Below are positions 1-11,796 of a stretch of 64,000 nucleotides of DNA, piece by piece (position 1 is the first letter of the stretch; the number at the start of each line of letters is the position of its first letter). This DNA is from Methyloterricola oryzae. GTDB lineage: Bacteria > Pseudomonadota > Gammaproteobacteria > Methylococcales > Methylococcaceae. The notes under the pieces were generated by a model that was not told where the DNA came from, did not search any database, and saw only the letters and a program-made list of their open reading frames with translations. The DNA is taken from positions 186,001-250,000 of the forward strand of contig NZ_JYNS01000003.1 in the NCBI RefSeq assembly GCF_000934725.1, in the 5' to 3' direction. The position numbers and the translations under genes are program-made.

Positions 1-248
1 CCCACATCGGGTGAGTGGGGCGCTCAAGGCACGGGTCCCTGGTGGCTCTATTGAGCCTTCCTGGCCATAGGCTGCCTCGGTCAGCCACCCGCCATGCCGG
101 GCGATTTGTTTCGGATGACCGGGGATTGCCTTCGTGCCGAACGCCCGGACGCTAGCCTGATTGACATGCGCGCCACACCGGTTTCTGCAACACGAGCCGC
201 CTTGAGCATTCCATTCGCGCCCAACCCGCGTAAAGTGGCACTTCCGCC

Positions 249-2561
249 ATGAATCGCCAAGAATACCGGCCTCCACACGGCAAGTTGAAGAGTGCAGTCA
301 TCCGCATCACCGCGCTGGTAGCCGGCCTAGGCTCGACGCTGTTTTTTCTGCTGACCCTTTGGGAGCACCAGTACGGCGCGAACGCTCGAAGCGGGCCACT
401 GCCAGCGACAGCGGAGGCCGTTCCCATCACCGACGAATCCCAGAGTTACTTCATTGACGCCCTGCACAACGGTGTGGCCGGGGGCCTTTATACCCTCGTG
501 CTGGCCAGCCTGACCGCATTTGCCGTGCTCAAGGCGGTAAAGACATCCCTCGCGCAGCCGCTCGAGGCGCTGTCCCAGGCGCTGCGTTCCATTGCGGCGG
601 ACGAGGACGCAGGCCTGCCGCCCCTGCCGGACCATGCCGACGACTCCATCCGGCGATTGTCCGCAAGCATCGATGGCTTGTTGGAACGCTACCATCAGCA
701 CTTCGAGGCCAAGCAGGCCTTGCTGAGATTCTCGCTGGACCGTGTCAGCGAAGCCGCCTACCTCGTCGACCGCGATGCGCGCATCCGCGACGTCAATGCT
801 GAGGCCGCCCGGGCCCTAGGGTACAGCCGCGAACAGTTGCTGCGCATGAGCATCCCCGACATCGATCCGGAATTTTCCATGGAGCTCTGGCGTAAAGAGG
901 GCTTCAAGGTTAAGCCGGACCAGACCCTGACCTTCGAGACCGTGCACAAAGCGGCGGACGGCCGGACCTTTCCGGTGGAGATCAGTGCCGTCTACTCTGA
1001 ATTCGATGGCCGGCCCTACAACCTGGCGCTAGCCCGGGATATCAGCGAGCGCAAGAAAGCGGAAAGGGAACTTCGGGCCAGCGAGGCGCGCTTCCGACAC
1101 CTATTCGAGGAATCACCGGTCGCCTACCAGTCCCTGGACATCCAGGGTCGCTATCTGGATGTGAATCCCGGACTCTGCCGCCTGCTGGGATATGCGCGCG
1201 ACGAGCTGATAGGGCGCTGCTTCGATGAATTCTGGGTCGACGAGATACAACCACAATTCCCCAAGGAATTCGAGGGGTTCAAGCTCCGTGGTAAGGTCAA
1301 CAACGAACTGCAACTGCGCTGCAAAGATGGCAGGGTGTTGTTCGTTGCCCTCGACGGCACCATTCAGCGCGACGAAATCGGGAAGTTCGTGCGCACCCAC
1401 TGTATTCTGCACGACATCACCACGTACCGCATGGCGGAGCAGGCGCTCATGCACTATGCCGCCATCGTGGCGTCGTCGGAGGATGCCATCATCAGCAAGG
1501 ACCTGTCCGGCAAGATTACGAGTTGGAATGGGGGCGCGGAATCCCTGTTCGGTTATCGGGCGGAGGAGATGCTGGGAAAGCCCATCGCGGCGATAATTCC
1601 CGCTGACCGGTGGGAAGAAGAAGGCATGATCATGAAGGGAATCAGCGAAGGCCGGACTTTCAAACATTATGAAACCCAGCGACGTCGCAAGGATGGGCAA
1701 CTGGTGGATGTCTCCGTCACGGTTTCGCCGGTCAAAGACAGACAAGGCGGTATCGTTGGTGCGTCGAAGATTGCCCGCGACATCACGGAACGAAAGCGGG
1801 TCGAGAAGGAACTGCAGCGGCATCGTGAGCATCTGGAGGAATTGGTGGCCGCTCGGACCAACGCCCTGGAGGCACTCAATGGCGAGTTGGAGGCCTTCTC
1901 CTTCTCGGTATCCCACGACCTGCGCACCCCTCTGCGCGCCATTGACGGCTTCTCCCGGTTGCTCGCCAAAAAATATGCGGGCCATTTAGATGAGGAAGGG
2001 CATCGCCTCATTAGTGTGGTGTGCCAAAACACCGAGCGCATGTCACAGCTCATCGACGACATACTGGCATTTTCGCGGGTGGGTCGGGGCGAATTGCACC
2101 CGGCGCCGGTGGACATGGAGGCCTTGCTACTGGATGTCTGGACGGAACTGGAGCCGCACCGCCAGGGACGCAAGATTCACCTGGAGTTCGCGCCGCTGCC
2201 GCCTGCGCTGGGGGACGCCGCCTCGCTGCGCCAGGTCTGGTCCAACCTGCTCTGCAATGCCATCAAGTTCACCCTACCGAGGGCCGAAGCCCACGTATGG
2301 GTAGACGCGCGCCAGGAAGGCCGGGATAACTGGTACCGGGTACGCGACAACGGGGTCGGATTCGATCCAGCCTATCGCCACAAGCTCTTCGGCGTATTTC
2401 AGCGACTGCACGCGGTGGACGAGTTTGAAGGTACCGGCATTGGCCTTGCCATCGTCAAGCGCGTGGTAGGGCGGCATGGTGGCCGCGTCGATGCGGATGC
2501 CACGCTTGATCAGGGAGCCAGTTTCAGCTTCACCTTGCCCGCTGCCGACACTAAGGCGTGA
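249..2561 (+). CDS. Membrane-anchored multi-PAS sensor histidine kinase
   Basis: A 770-residue sensor kinase. Two hydrophobic segments (about residues 16-38 and 76-96) flank a short periplasmic loop. Three PAS domains follow (about 155-270, 275-395, 400-520), the first and third ending in typical DISERKKAE / DITERKR linkers. Next come a coiled coil, a HisKA domain with phospho-acceptor His556 in SVSHDLRTPLR, and a HATPase_c domain with DNGVGFD and GTGIGLAIV boxes. There is no receiver domain, so phosphate must go to a separate protein; the stand-alone receiver at 4602 is the obvious candidate. The kinase core is strikingly similar to that of the next gene. No strong ribosome site precedes the ATG. 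The ligand is unknown. Confidence 0.9.
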   Translation: MNRQEYRPPHGKLKSAVIRITALVAGLGSTLFFLLTLWEHQYGANARSGPLPATAEAVPITDESQSYFIDALHNGVAGGLYTLVLASLTAFAVLKAVKTSLAQPLEALSQALRSIAADEDAGLPPLPDHADDSIRRLSASIDGLLERYHQHFEAKQALLRFSLDRVSEAAYLVDRDARIRDVNAEAARALGYSREQLLRMSIPDIDPEFSMELWRKEGFKVKPDQTLTFETVHKAADGRTFPVEISAVYSEFDGRPYNLALARDISERKKAERELRASEARFRHLFEESPVAYQSLDIQGRYLDVNPGLCRLLGYARDELIGRCFDEFWVDEIQPQFPKEFEGFKLRGKVNNELQLRCKDGRVLFVALDGTIQRDEIGKFVRTHCILHDITTYRMAEQALMHYAAIVASSEDAIISKDLSGKITSWNGGAESLFGYRAEEMLGKPIAAIIPADRWEEEGMIMKGISEGRTFKHYETQRRRKDGQLVDVSVTVSPVKDRQGGIVGASKIARDITERKRVEKELQRHREHLEELVAARTNALEALNGELEAFSFSVSHDLRTPLRAIDGFSRLLAKKYAGHLDEEGHRLISVVCQNTERMSQLIDDILAFSRVGRGELHPAPVDMEALLLDVWTELEPHRQGRKIHLEFAPLPPALGDAASLRQVWSNLLCNAIKFTLPRAEAHVWVDARQEGRDNWYRVRDNGVGFDPAYRHKLFGVFQRLHAVDEFEGTGIGLAIVKRVVGRHGGRVDADATLDQGASFSFTLPAADTKA

Positions 2562-2814
2562 GTGCCAGCGCACGAGGAAGGCGCAATCCCGGCATGGCGG
2601 CATGGATCGGCGGGACGCTCCGGCCGCGGACCGTAACGCCCTTTACGGTGAAACGGATGGATGTCGGCCCTCTCCCGGCGGTCCCGCGGCTGGCGCCGGA
2701 GCGAAGGTGTGACGGAGCATTGGTAACATGCGCCGATGGCCGCCCGAAATTGAACACTGAATCCGAAGGACTCTGCGACTCAAGCCATCACAATCTCAAG
2801 GCGGAGCCAGACTC

Positions 2815-4599
2815 ATGAACGGGCTTTCCCTGCCGACCGTCATGCTCGTCTCCGGGCTGATCTCCTGCCTGGTCGCCACTTTTTATGTCGCACTATCGCG
2901 CAATCACCTCTCGCCCGCGGCGACCCGCTGTTACCGCCTGCTTGCGATCGCTTATTTCACCTATGCGGGTCGTCTCGCCTGCCAATTGCTGACACTCGCC
3001 GGACAGGCTGATCTGCGCCTGCCCAGCGATCTGCTTTATGTCGTCTGGGTTACGGCCTTGTGGCTCGGCATACGCGCTTACGATCCGGCCAGGCGCAGCC
3101 ACCCCGGCCTCTTTGCCACGCCGGTCCTGATGATGCTTTGGGTGCTGGCCGCGAGAGCCGCCGACCTCCCATTTTCCTTGAGTACCGCACCGCTCCATGC
3201 CGCGGGCGCCAGCTTGTTTGTGCTGGCCGGCGTTTACCTCTGGCGCTTGCGGCGCGAAGACCACAATTGGGTTCCGCCAGTGCTGGCCGTCCTCATGTGG
3301 CTGCATGCCGGCAGCACGGCCTCCTATCCGTTTACACGCCTGACCTGGTATGCGCCGTACGGCTTTACCCTGTTTGCCCTGTTTAGCGCCGCCATCGGCA
3401 TGGGCCTGATGGTGATGGCCCTGCTGGAGGAGCAGCACGCCCTGCGCAATGAGATGGCAGCCCGCAACGATGCGGAAGCCGCCCTGGCCCGTTCCTATAC
3501 CTTCCTTAACACCCTCCTGACCCATTCCCCGGCGGGAATCACGGCCTATGAGGGCGAGACCGGCAACTGCGTGCTCGCCAACGAGGCCATCGCCGAGATG
3601 ATCGGAGGGCCAGCGGCGGAATTGCGGAGCCATAACTTCCGGGACATCAAGGCGTGGCACGAATCGGGCCTGCATGAACTCGCCGAGGCCAGCTTGCGCG
3701 ATGGTCAGACACGTCATCGGGAAGTCGTCCTGCACACGCGCTATGGGAAAACGGCTGCCTTGGATTGCTTCCTGTCCCGCTTCCTGGTCGGCGATAGGCC
3801 TCACTTGCTGTTCACCGCCTCGGACATCAGCAAACGCAAGCGCGCGGAGGAGGAACTGCGCAGGCATCGGGAACACCTGGAGGACTTGGTTAGGGCTCGC
3901 ACGGAGGCCCTGGCGGCGGCCAACCAGGAATTGGAGGCCTTTTCCTATTCCGTGTCCCATGATTTACGCGCACCCTTGCGTGCCATCGACGGATTTTCCG
4001 CTCTGTTGACGAAACGCTACGAAGAAATCTTAGACCCCGAGGCAATACGCCTGCTCCGAATCGTGCGCGGCAATGTCACGCGCATGGCGCAGCTGATCGA
4101 CGACATTCTCGCATTTTCAAGAACCGGACGTCAGGAACTGCATCACTCACACGTGGACATGGAGTCCCTGGCGCGAAGCGCATGGCAGGAGCTGGAAGCC
4201 ATGCGAGCCGGGCGGGAAATACGTCTGGAGCTCAAGCCCATGCCCCCGGCCCGGGGGGACGCCGCCATGCTGCGGCAGGTTTGGCTGAACCTGCTTGCGA
4301 ACGCAGTCAAGTTCACCCAAACCAGGACCGTGTGCCATATCGAGGCGGGTGGTATGAAGACGATCGGTAAGAACCTATACTATGTGAAGGACGACGGGGT
4401 CGGCTTCGACCCTACCTACCGCCACAAACTTTTTGGCGTCTTTCAACGATTGCACGCCATTGATGAATTTGAAGGCACCGGCATCGGCCTTGCCATCGTC
4501 AAGCGGGTCGTGCCCCGCCACGGCGGCTCTGTCGACGCGGAGGCCCGGATCGGCCACGGCGCGACCTTCCGATTTACCCTTCCGATGGAAGGAGGCTGA
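2815..4599 (+). CDS. Sensor histidine kinase with polytopic membrane N-terminus
   Basis: A 594-residue kinase. The first ~210 residues are a run of hydrophobic helices (about six or seven) forming an integral-membrane sensor. A single PAS domain (about 225-340), a coiled coil, HisKA with His382 in [11 protein letters not shown], and HATPase_c follow. From the coiled coil to the C-terminus it closely resembles the upstream kinase (both carry [14 protein letters not shown] and [13 protein letters not shown]), so the pair probably arose by duplication with exchange of the sensor. Its stop lies 2 nt before the receiver gene, suggesting co-transcription and that the receiver is its direct phosphorylation partner. 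Signal unknown. Confidence 0.9.
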   Translation: MNGLSLPTVMLVSGLISCLVATFYVALSRNHLSPAATRCYRLLAIAYFTYAGRLACQLLTLAGQADLRLPSDLLYVVWVTALWLGIRAYDPARRSHPGLFATPVLMMLWVLAARAADLPFSLSTAPLHAAGASLFVLAGVYLWRLRREDHNWVPPVLAVLMWLHAGSTASYPFTRLTWYAPYGFTLFALFSAAIGMGLMVMALLEEQHALRNEMAARNDAEAALARSYTFLNTLLTHSPAGITAYEGETGNCVLANEAIAEMIGGPAAELRSHNFRDIKAWHESGLHELAEASLRDGQTRHREVVLHTRYGKTAALDCFLSRFLVGDRPHLLFTASDISKRKRAEEELRRHREHLEDLVRARTEALAAANQELEAFSYSVSHDLRAPLRAIDGFSALLTKRYEEILDPEAIRLLRIVRGNVTRMAQLIDDILAFSRTGRQELHHSHVDMESLARSAWQELEAMRAGREIRLELKPMPPARGDAAMLRQVWLNLLANAVKFTQTRTVCHIEAGGMKTIGKNLYYVKDDGVGFDPTYRHKLFGVFQRLHAIDEFEGTGIGLAIVKRVVPRHGGSVDAEARIGHGATFRFTLPMEGG

Positions 4600-4601
4600 C
4601 C

Positions 4602-5048
4602 ATGTCCGTACACGATGCAGTTGAAATTCTCCTGGTCGAGGATAACCCCACCGACGCCGAACTCACCATCGAGGCGCTACGCGAAGGCAACCTGGCAAAC
4701 CACCTGGTCTGGTTGAAGGACGGAGCGCAGGCACTGGACTTTATCTTTGGACGCGGCAACTATGCGGACCGTTCGGAAGATGCCCCACCGAAGGTCATCA
4801 TGCTGGACCTGCGATTGCCAAAGGTGGATGGCATGGAAGTCCTCAAGGCCATCAAGGCCGACGAGAAGACCCGCGGCATTCCGGTGGTGGTGCTGACCTC
4901 GTCCAAGGAAGAGCGCGATGTGACCGAGAGCTACGGTCTGGGTGTCAACAGCTTCGTCAGCAAACCGGTGGAATTTGAGGCCTTCGCGCGGGTTGTGGCG
5001 CAGTTGGGCCTCTACTGGCTTCTGCTCAACCGGCCGCCCAGACCCTAG
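4602..5048 (+). CDS. Stand-alone receiver (Rcp1/CheY-like response regulator)
   Basis: A 148-residue single-domain response regulator with no output domain. An acidic pocket is visible near the N-terminus ([11 protein letters not shown]). The phospho-acceptor is Asp69 in [11 protein letters not shown], followed by a conserved Thr/Ser (VLTSSKEE) and Lys (FVSKPVEF). The extended loop before the Asp (FGRGNYADR) is typical of Rcp1-like receivers paired with phytochrome-type or PAS kinases. A GGAGG ribosome site sits at the end of the upstream kinase gene, 2 nt away, so the genes are probably translationally linked. It likely shuttles phosphate from the two upstream kinases. Confidence 0.92.
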   Translation: MSVHDAVEILLVEDNPTDAELTIEALREGNLANHLVWLKDGAQALDFIFGRGNYADRSEDAPPKVIMLDLRLPKVDGMEVLKAIKADEKTRGIPVVVLTSSKEERDVTESYGLGVNSFVSKPVEFEAFARVVAQLGLYWLLLNRPPRP

Positions 5049-5065
5049 ACAGGGCGAGTGCGATA

Positions 5066-8000
5066 ATGGCTGACGACAATCTGGCCGCCCCCCCGACAGC
5101 CGGGGATGGGGCAATCCGCATCCTGATGCTGGAGGACAGCGCGCTGGATGCGGAGCTCATGGAAGTGGCGCTGGGCGAAGCCGGGATCGCATTCACCGCG
5201 CGGCGCGTACAAACCCGCGACGGATTTCTCGCCGCCCTGGCGGAATTTCACCCGGACATCGTCCTCTCCGATTACAACCTTCCCACGTTCGACGGTCGCA
5301 CCGCCCTCGATCTGGTCTTCCAGTTTTATCCGCACACGCCGGTGGTCATGGTTACGGGGGCCATGGGCGATGAATTGGCGGTTGAACTGCTCAAGGCAGG
5401 CGCGCGCGACTACGTGCTCAAGGACCGTCTCGCCCGGCTGCCGGCCGCGGTGAGCCGGGCGCTGGCCGAAGAGCGCGAGCGTCGCGATCTGCAAATGGCG
5501 CAGAAAGCCCTGCGGGACAGCGAGGAGAAATTTCGCGCCATGAGTGCCTCGGCCCAGGACGCCATCATTTTGATGGACGGCGGGGGGCGCATTTCGTTCT
5601 GGAACGCCGCAGCGGAAAAGATCTTCGGCTTCACGGAACGCGAAATCGTCGGGCGCGAGTTGCATACCCACCTGGCACCGGAGCAGTACCACGCGGCATT
5701 CCGCGCCTCCTTCGACAAATTCTGCCAAAGTGGCCAGGGTCCCGTCATCGGCCGAACCCTGGAACTGGTCGCGAAGCGCAAGAGTGGCAAGGAATTTCCG
5801 GTGGAGATTTCCCTGTCGGCCGTTCGTCTGGAGGACAGCTGGAACTCCATCGGCATCGTGCGCGACATCACAGCACGCAAGCAAACGGAACAGGAACTGC
5901 ACGCGCGGGAGCAGGAGTTTCGGGCACTGGCGGAGAACTCTCCGGACGAGATCATCCGCTACGACCGCCAATGCCGTCTCATTTACCTCAATCCAGCCTT
6001 CGAGCGCACGGTCGGCCGTCCGGCTAGCGAACTGCTGGGCAAAACACCCACCGAAACGTCACCCGGGGCGCTCAGCATCGCGGCGTACGAGCTTGCGCTG
6101 AAATCCGTCTTCGAGCAGGGCGCACCCGACGAAATGGAGCTGCAATGGGATTTCGGTCCGGCGCAAAAGCGCATCTGCAACTATGTGCGCCTGGTTCCCG
6201 AATTCGACGACCAAGGTCGGGTCGCCACGGTCCTGGCCATCGCCCGCGACATTACCGCGCTGAAGGAGGGCGAACGGCAGCTGCGCACCCTGGTGGAAAA
6301 CCTGCCGGACATGATCATGCGTTTCGACCGGCACGTCCGCCTCACCTATGCCAGCCCCAGCGTCGGCCGCAATTTTGGGCTGGCGCCGGAAAGCATCATC
6401 GGAAAGCTCGCCTCGCAGGTTTTTCCGCGAGAGCCTGGGCATGAAACCAATTTGTCAGCCTTGGTGAAGCAAGTCTTCGAACGAGGAACCGCCAACGGCT
6501 GCGAGGTGTCCTGGAGCATACCGGAACTGGGCACAAGGACATTCGACGTGCGTCACGTCCCCGAGATTGGCGAGGATAGCCGGGTTGTGAGCGTGCTCGG
6601 AATCGCGCGCGACGTCACCGAGAGCAAGCGTTACGAGGAAAAACTGCGGCAGGCGCAGCGGGCCTTCGACAACACCACGGAAGGCATCATGATTACGGAC
6701 GCCCAGGGGCGCATCGTGGCAGTGAATCGCGCCTTCTCCACCATCACCGGCTACTCGGAAGCCGAAGTGCTGGGAAAAAACGCCAAAATCCTCGCCTCCG
6801 GCAAGCAGGACCCGTTGTTCTACAACAACCTCTGGGCGTCCCTGAACCAGACCGGCGTCTGGGTGGGCGAGATATGGAACCGGCGTAAGAATGGTGAAAT
6901 CTACCCGGAGTGGCTCACCATCAGCGCGGTGGAGGACGGCGAAGGCAAAGTCACGCATTACGTGGGCGTCTTCAGCGATATCACCTCGGTGAAGCGTTCT
7001 CAGGAAGCTCTGGACTTTCTGGCGCACCACGATTCCCTCACCGAGCTGCCCAACCGCCTCTTGTGCAAGAGCCGTCTTGAGCACGCTCTGCACCATGCCA
7101 AACGCGACGGCTCCCAGTTGGCGGTGCTGTTCGTGGATCTGGACCGCTTCAAAGGCGTCAATGATTCCTTAGGCCACCCCGTCGGCGACGAGCTGCTGCG
7201 TACGATTGCGCGCCGCATGTACGAGCGACTGCGCAGCGAAGACACCCTGGCGCGCATGGGTGGCGACGAATTCGTCGTATTGCTGGAGCAGGAGGTATCC
7301 CCCCGCAGCGTGGCCCAGGTGGCCGGCAAACTAAGGGATCTGTTCGTTGAACCGCTGACCTTGGGCGGCCACGAACTCTACATTACCGCCAGCATCGGTA
7401 TCAGCCTTTACCCTGCCGATGGCGAAGATGCGGACACCCTTTTGCGCAATGCTGACCTTGCCATGTACCAGGCCAAGAACCAGGGCCGCAACACCTTTCA
7501 GTTCTACTCACCGGCACTCACGGTCCAGGCCAACGAACGCCTTCACCTGGAGAACGCGCTGCGCCGCGCCATTAGCCAGGAGGAGCTTACACTCGCCTAT
7601 CAGGCGCAGGTGGATCTCCACAGCGGCGCGCTGCTCGGCATGGAAGCCCTGCTCCGCTGGCACCACAAGGAGCTTGGATGGGTCTCTCCGTCCCGCTTCA
7701 TCCCTGTGGCCGAGGAGACCGGCCTGATCGAGCGTCTGGGCAGTTGGGTGCTGCACCAGGCCTGCCGGCAGATGCTCACTTGGCGCGACGAGGGTTTGGA
7801 CGTGCCGCGCATCGCCGTGAACCTGTCGGTACAGCAGTTGGAGCGGGAGTCCCTGCCGACGCTGGTGGCGGAGGTCTTGCGCGAAACTGGATTGGAGGCG
7901 GAGCAGTTGGAACTGGAAGTCACCGAATCCATGATCATGCGCGAGCCAAAACGCGCCCGCGCCGCCATGGATGGCTTACGGGCCCTGGGTGTGAAGCTGG

Positions 8001-8341
8001 CCATCGACGATTTTGGCACCGGCTATTCCTCTCTTAGCCACCTGAAGCAATTGCCGCTGCATCGCCTGAAGATCGACCAGTCCTTTGTGCGCGACCTCGG
8101 CAAGGATCCCAACGATGAGGCCATCGCCCGCGCCATCATCAGCATGGCTGCGAGCCTCGGTCTGGACGTTCTGGCGGAAGGCGTTGAGACTGCGGAGCAG
8201 GCGCAGTGGCTGTTGCGGGAAGGCTGCCGCTTCGGCCAGGGCTATCTGTTCGCCAAACCGATGCCGGCCGGCGAAGTTTCGCGGGCCTGGTTGCAGCCGA
8301 GCCAGGGCAGCAGGGCCATCGCGGCGGATGAGACACCCTAG
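5066..8341 (+). CDS. REC-PAS-GGDEF-EAL cyclic-di-GMP regulator
   Basis: A 1091-residue cytoplasmic protein 17 nt after the receiver gene. Domains in order: an N-terminal receiver (Asp69 in VLSDYNLP), four PAS modules (about 145-650), GGDEF (intact at 732-736) and EAL (EAL at 860-862). An RxxD motif (RSED) five residues before GGDEF matches the product-inhibition I-site. The EAL domain keeps the catalytic [13 protein letters not shown] loop and EGVET. Both halves therefore look competent to make and degrade c-di-GMP; the net activity cannot be read from sequence. Its receiver suggests control by the kinases encoded just upstream. Confidence 0.93.
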   Translation: MADDNLAAPPTAGDGAIRILMLEDSALDAELMEVALGEAGIAFTARRVQTRDGFLAALAEFHPDIVLSDYNLPTFDGRTALDLVFQFYPHTPVVMVTGAMGDELAVELLKAGARDYVLKDRLARLPAAVSRALAEERERRDLQMAQKALRDSEEKFRAMSASAQDAIILMDGGGRISFWNAAAEKIFGFTEREIVGRELHTHLAPEQYHAAFRASFDKFCQSGQGPVIGRTLELVAKRKSGKEFPVEISLSAVRLEDSWNSIGIVRDITARKQTEQELHAREQEFRALAENSPDEIIRYDRQCRLIYLNPAFERTVGRPASELLGKTPTETSPGALSIAAYELALKSVFEQGAPDEMELQWDFGPAQKRICNYVRLVPEFDDQGRVATVLAIARDITALKEGERQLRTLVENLPDMIMRFDRHVRLTYASPSVGRNFGLAPESIIGKLASQVFPREPGHETNLSALVKQVFERGTANGCEVSWSIPELGTRTFDVRHVPEIGEDSRVVSVLGIARDVTESKRYEEKLRQAQRAFDNTTEGIMITDAQGRIVAVNRAFSTITGYSEAEVLGKNAKILASGKQDPLFYNNLWASLNQTGVWVGEIWNRRKNGEIYPEWLTISAVEDGEGKVTHYVGVFSDITSVKRSQEALDFLAHHDSLTELPNRLLCKSRLEHALHHAKRDGSQLAVLFVDLDRFKGVNDSLGHPVGDELLRTIARRMYERLRSEDTLARMGGDEFVVLLEQEVSPRSVAQVAGKLRDLFVEPLTLGGHELYITASIGISLYPADGEDADTLLRNADLAMYQAKNQGRNTFQFYSPALTVQANERLHLENALRRAISQEELTLAYQAQVDLHSGALLGMEALLRWHHKELGWVSPSRFIPVAEETGLIERLGSWVLHQACRQMLTWRDEGLDVPRIAVNLSVQQLERESLPTLVAEVLRETGLEAEQLELEVTESMIMREPKRARAAMDGLRALGVKLAIDDFGTGYSSLSHLKQLPLHRLKIDQSFVRDLGKDPNDEAIARAIISMAASLGLDVLAEGVETAEQAQWLLREGCRFGQGYLFAKPMPAGEVSRAWLQPSQGSRAIAADETP

Positions 8342-8392
8342 AATCGGCGTTTTCCGCCACTCCAGCCCCACACCGCTCACCACGCCGCCGGT

Positions 8393-8422
8393 TTGACAGT
8401 CGCCGCGCCGGCGGCATAGCAT
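8393..8422 (+). promoter_or_regulatory. Possible sigma-70 promoter for frk-sus
   Basis: A TTGACA hexamer (8393-8398) lies 18 bp before TAGCAT (8417-8422), in the 89-bp gap ahead of the fructokinase gene. The -35 is perfect and the -10 matches four of six. The predicted start of transcription falls almost at the ATG, so either the leader is extremely short or this is a chance match. Confidence 0.3.
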
Positions 8423-8430
8423 GCAGGTCA

Positions 8431-9363
8431 ATGGAAATCTCAGACACGGCCAGCGTCGAGATCCTTGTCTTCGGCGAAGTGCTGGCCGACCAGTTTCCCG
8501 ACGGCGACCGCATCGGTGGTGCGCCCCTCAACGTTGCCCGCCATCTACAGGCATTCGGAGCGCGTCCGAGGCTGCTCAGCCGCATCGGCAGGGATGAATT
8601 GGGCGAGCGCCTCCTGCGGCTGCTGCGCGGCTGGGGCATGGAGACTGCAGGCATCCAGACCGATGACCGGCACCCCACCGGCCGCGTCCAGGTGCATATG
8701 GCCGCTGGCGGCCACCGCTTCGAGATCCTGCCGGACCAGGCCTACGACCACATCGAAGCCGCCTTGACGTTGGACCACGCGCAGTCTCCCCACCTGATCT
8801 ATTTCGGTACCCTGGCCCAGCGCAGCGCGGGCTCGCGGCAGGCGCTGCAGGCCTTGCTGGGCGGGACCGGTGGCAAGCGTTTCCTTGATCTAAACCTGCG
8901 CCCACCTTGGTTCGACCGGGACATCATCGAACGCTCCCTGGAAACGGCTGACCTGCTCAAGCTCAATGGCGAGGAACTGGCCGTTGTCGCGGACTTGCTG
9001 GAATTGCCCAAAGCGGCCGCACGCGAACAGGCCACTCGCCTGATCGCAGGCTATGACCTCGAAGCCATCCTGGTGACGGAAGGCGCGGAAGGCGCCTGGA
9101 TGCTGGATGCTGCGGGGGCGTTGACTCGGACCGAGACCGCTTCGAACAACGCCGCCCCGGTCGCGGGCGACACCGTAGGCGCTGGCGATGCCTTCTCCGC
9201 CGTCTTTATCCTGGGGCTGATACGCGACTGGCCTCCTGAACGCACCCTGCGCCGAGCCCATGCCTTTGCCGGCGCCATCTGCAACATCCGCGGCGCGGTG
9301 CCGCTGGACGAATCCTTCTACCTGCCCTTTCTGAACGACTGGGAGTACACACCCGCCACCTAG
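8431..9363 (+). CDS. Fructokinase (PfkB/ribokinase family)
   Basis: A 310-residue sugar kinase of the PfkB family. The N-terminal FGEVLADQFPDG and GGAPLNVARHL segments form the sugar site. The C-terminal AGDTVGAGDAFSAVFI carries the anion hole and catalytic Asp. Fructokinases of this type phosphorylate fructose to fructose-6-phosphate with ATP. Sucrose synthase follows 39 nt downstream, so the likely job is to trap the fructose released by sucrose cleavage. Substrate is assigned mainly from this context; other PfkB hexose kinases look similar. Confidence 0.85.
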   Translation: MEISDTASVEILVFGEVLADQFPDGDRIGGAPLNVARHLQAFGARPRLLSRIGRDELGERLLRLLRGWGMETAGIQTDDRHPTGRVQVHMAAGGHRFEILPDQAYDHIEAALTLDHAQSPHLIYFGTLAQRSAGSRQALQALLGGTGGKRFLDLNLRPPWFDRDIIERSLETADLLKLNGEELAVVADLLELPKAAAREQATRLIAGYDLEAILVTEGAEGAWMLDAAGALTRTETASNNAAPVAGDTVGAGDAFSAVFILGLIRDWPPERTLRRAHAFAGAICNIRGAVPLDESFYLPFLNDWEYTPAT

Positions 9364-9402
9364 CTAAGCCCTGGCCCCGGCAAACATGGGAGATGACCCG
9401 CC

Positions 9403-11793
9403 ATGATCGAAGACCTCATTCAATTCAGCGCCGAGCACCGCGACACTGTCTACATGCTCCTCAGGCGCTATTTCTCCGAGAACCGTCAGTTCCTCCTGCA
9501 GAGCGATATCTGGCAGGTATTCTGTGCGTTCTGCGCCGAGCAGCACTGCGAGGAACTGAAAAGCTCCAGCTTCGGCCGCGCCGTCCGCCAAGTGGAAGAA
9601 GCTGTGCTGGACACGCCCTGGGCCTATTTCGCCAGCCGCGAGAGCGTGGGAATCTGGCGTTACGGGCGCATCCACTTCGAGAACCTGGTGACGGAGGAAA
9701 TCCCCGTCGACACCTACCTGAGCTTCAAGGAGCGGCGCGCCAGGCCCGACCTGCCGGCCATGGACACCCTGGAGATCGACCTGGGTCCCTTTAACCGCGA
9801 ATTTCCCAAGATCAAGGATGCGCGATCCATCGGCCAGGGAATGACCTTCCTCAATCGCCAGTTGGCCAGCCGCTTGTTCAACAACCCGCGGCAGGGCGAG
9901 ACCGAACTGTTGCGCTTCCTCAGCATGCACGCCATCGATGGGCAGACGCTGCTGGTCTACAGCCATTTCGACAGCGCCAAGACCCTGCGCGGGGCATTGC
10001 GCCAGGCGCTGGCCTGGCTCGAGCGCCAGGACGAGTCTCTTCCATGGAATGACTGCGCCGAGACCCTGCGCGGCCTGGGTTTCGCCCCCGGCTGGGGCGA
10101 CTGCGCGGCCCGAGTGGCGGAGACTATGGGCTTCCTTTTGGATATTCTCGAAGCGCCCTCCCCCGAAACCCTGGAGGCCTTCCTCGCGCGCATCCCGATG
10201 ATTTCGCGCCTGCTGATCCTTTCGCCACACGGCTTCTTCGGCCAGGCCAACGTGCTGGGTCGCCCTGACACCGGCGGCCAGGTGGTCTATATCCTCGATC
10301 AGGTGCGGGCGCTGGAATACGAAATGAAGAGCCGCCTGGCCAGCCAGGGGTTGCATGTCGCGCCCAAGATCCTCATCGTCAGCCGCCTGATCCCGGAATC
10401 CCAGGGCACCACCTGCAACCAGCGCCTGGAGAAAGTCAGCGGCTGCGAAAATGCCTGGATCCTGCGGGTGCCCTTCCGCCGCGACAACGGTGAAGTGGTG
10501 CCCCACTGGATTTCCCGATTTGCGGTCTGGCCTTATCTGGAACGCTTCGCCCTGGATGTCGAGCACGAGGCGATGGCGGAACTGTCCGGGCGGCCGGACA
10601 TGATCATCGGCAACTACTCCGACGGCAATCTGGTGGCCTCCCTGCTCAGCCGCCGCCTGGGCGTCACCCAGTGCAACATCGCTCACGCCCTGGAGAAGAC
10701 CAAGTACCTCTATTCGGACCTGTACTGGACCGACAACGAGGCCAACTACCACTTCTCCTGCCAGTACACCGCCGATTTGATCGCCATGAACGCGGCAGAC
10801 TTCATCATCACCAGCACGTACCAGGAGATCGCCGGCACCGAATCCTCCGTGGGTCAGTACGAAAGCTATTGCCGCTTCACCATGCCGGGCCTGTACCGGG
10901 TGCTGGGCGGCATCGAGCTCTATGACCCCAAATTCAACATCGTCTCGCCGGGGGCCAGCGCCGGCACCTATTTTCCCTATACCGACACCGAGCGCCGCCT
11001 CACCGGACTGGCCCCGGAAATCGAGCGCCTGCTCCACGGCGATCTGGAGCCCGGCACGGTGCGCGGCGTCCTCACGGACAGGGACAGGCCGCTGATCTTC
11101 ACCCTGGCGCGGCTGGACCACATCAAGAACCTCACTGGCCTGGTGGACTGGTACGGCCGCTCGCCGCGGCTGCGCGGCCTGGCCAATTTGCTGGTGGTCG
11201 GGGGCTACATCGACGCGGAGCAATCGGGCGACAACGAGGAACGGCACCAGATCGGCCTCATGCACGAACTCATGGACCGCCATGGGCTGGATGGGCAGAT
11301 GCGCTGGGTGGGGTTGCGCCTGGATAAGCAGATGGCCGGGGAACTCTACCGCTGCGTGGCGGACGGACGCGGGGTCTTCGTCCAGCCGGCCTTGTTCGAG
11401 GCGTTCGGCCTGACCCTGATCGAGGCCATGGCATCAGGATTGCCGGTGTTCGCCACGTGCCACGGCGGGCCGTCGGAAATCATCCAGCACAACCGCTCGG
11501 GATTTCACATCGACCCCAACAACGGCGACGCCGCCGCGGAATTGATCGCCGACTTCCTGGAACGCTGCCAGGCTCAGCCGAAGGAATGGGAGCGCATCTC
11601 GCGGGGTTCCCTGGCCCGGGTGGAGAAGCGCTACACCTGGAAGCTCTACGCCGAACGCCTGATGACCCTGTCGCGCATCTATGGCTTCTGGAAATTCGTC
11701 AGCGATCTGGAACGGCAGGAAACCCGGCGTTACCTGGACATGTTCTACCACCTGCAGTTTCGTCCGCTGGCTAAGACAGTTCCGACGGACTGA
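9403..11793 (+). CDS. sus: Sucrose synthase
   Basis: A 796-residue enzyme of the length expected for bacterial and plant sucrose synthases. The N-terminal ~240 residues match the family's regulatory region. The GT-B fold catalytic part carries [24 protein letters not shown], the IGNYSDGN / [10 protein letters not shown] region, [18 protein letters not shown] and the C-terminal E-x7-E motif ([15 protein letters not shown]). It reversibly converts sucrose plus a nucleoside diphosphate into nucleotide-glucose and fructose in the cytoplasm. The paired fructokinase upstream suggests sucrose cleavage. Sucrose-phosphate synthase is not in the window. The gene converges on selD with only 3 nt between the stops. 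Confidence 0.96.
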   Translation: MIEDLIQFSAEHRDTVYMLLRRYFSENRQFLLQSDIWQVFCAFCAEQHCEELKSSSFGRAVRQVEEAVLDTPWAYFASRESVGIWRYGRIHFENLVTEEIPVDTYLSFKERRARPDLPAMDTLEIDLGPFNREFPKIKDARSIGQGMTFLNRQLASRLFNNPRQGETELLRFLSMHAIDGQTLLVYSHFDSAKTLRGALRQALAWLERQDESLPWNDCAETLRGLGFAPGWGDCAARVAETMGFLLDILEAPSPETLEAFLARIPMISRLLILSPHGFFGQANVLGRPDTGGQVVYILDQVRALEYEMKSRLASQGLHVAPKILIVSRLIPESQGTTCNQRLEKVSGCENAWILRVPFRRDNGEVVPHWISRFAVWPYLERFALDVEHEAMAELSGRPDMIIGNYSDGNLVASLLSRRLGVTQCNIAHALEKTKYLYSDLYWTDNEANYHFSCQYTADLIAMNAADFIITSTYQEIAGTESSVGQYESYCRFTMPGLYRVLGGIELYDPKFNIVSPGASAGTYFPYTDTERRLTGLAPEIERLLHGDLEPGTVRGVLTDRDRPLIFTLARLDHIKNLTGLVDWYGRSPRLRGLANLLVVGGYIDAEQSGDNEERHQIGLMHELMDRHGLDGQMRWVGLRLDKQMAGELYRCVADGRGVFVQPALFEAFGLTLIEAMASGLPVFATCHGGPSEIIQHNRSGFHIDPNNGDAAAELIADFLERCQAQPKEWERISRGSLARVEKRYTWKLYAERLMTLSRIYGFWKFVSDLERQETRRYLDMFYHLQFRPLAKTVPTD

Positions 11794-11796
11794 GGC

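Noticed and set aside
9364-11283. A 639-codon minus-strand frame opposite sucrose synthase
   Set aside because: It lies wholly inside a well-conserved plus-strand gene and has no domain character; long antisense frames are expected at this GC content.
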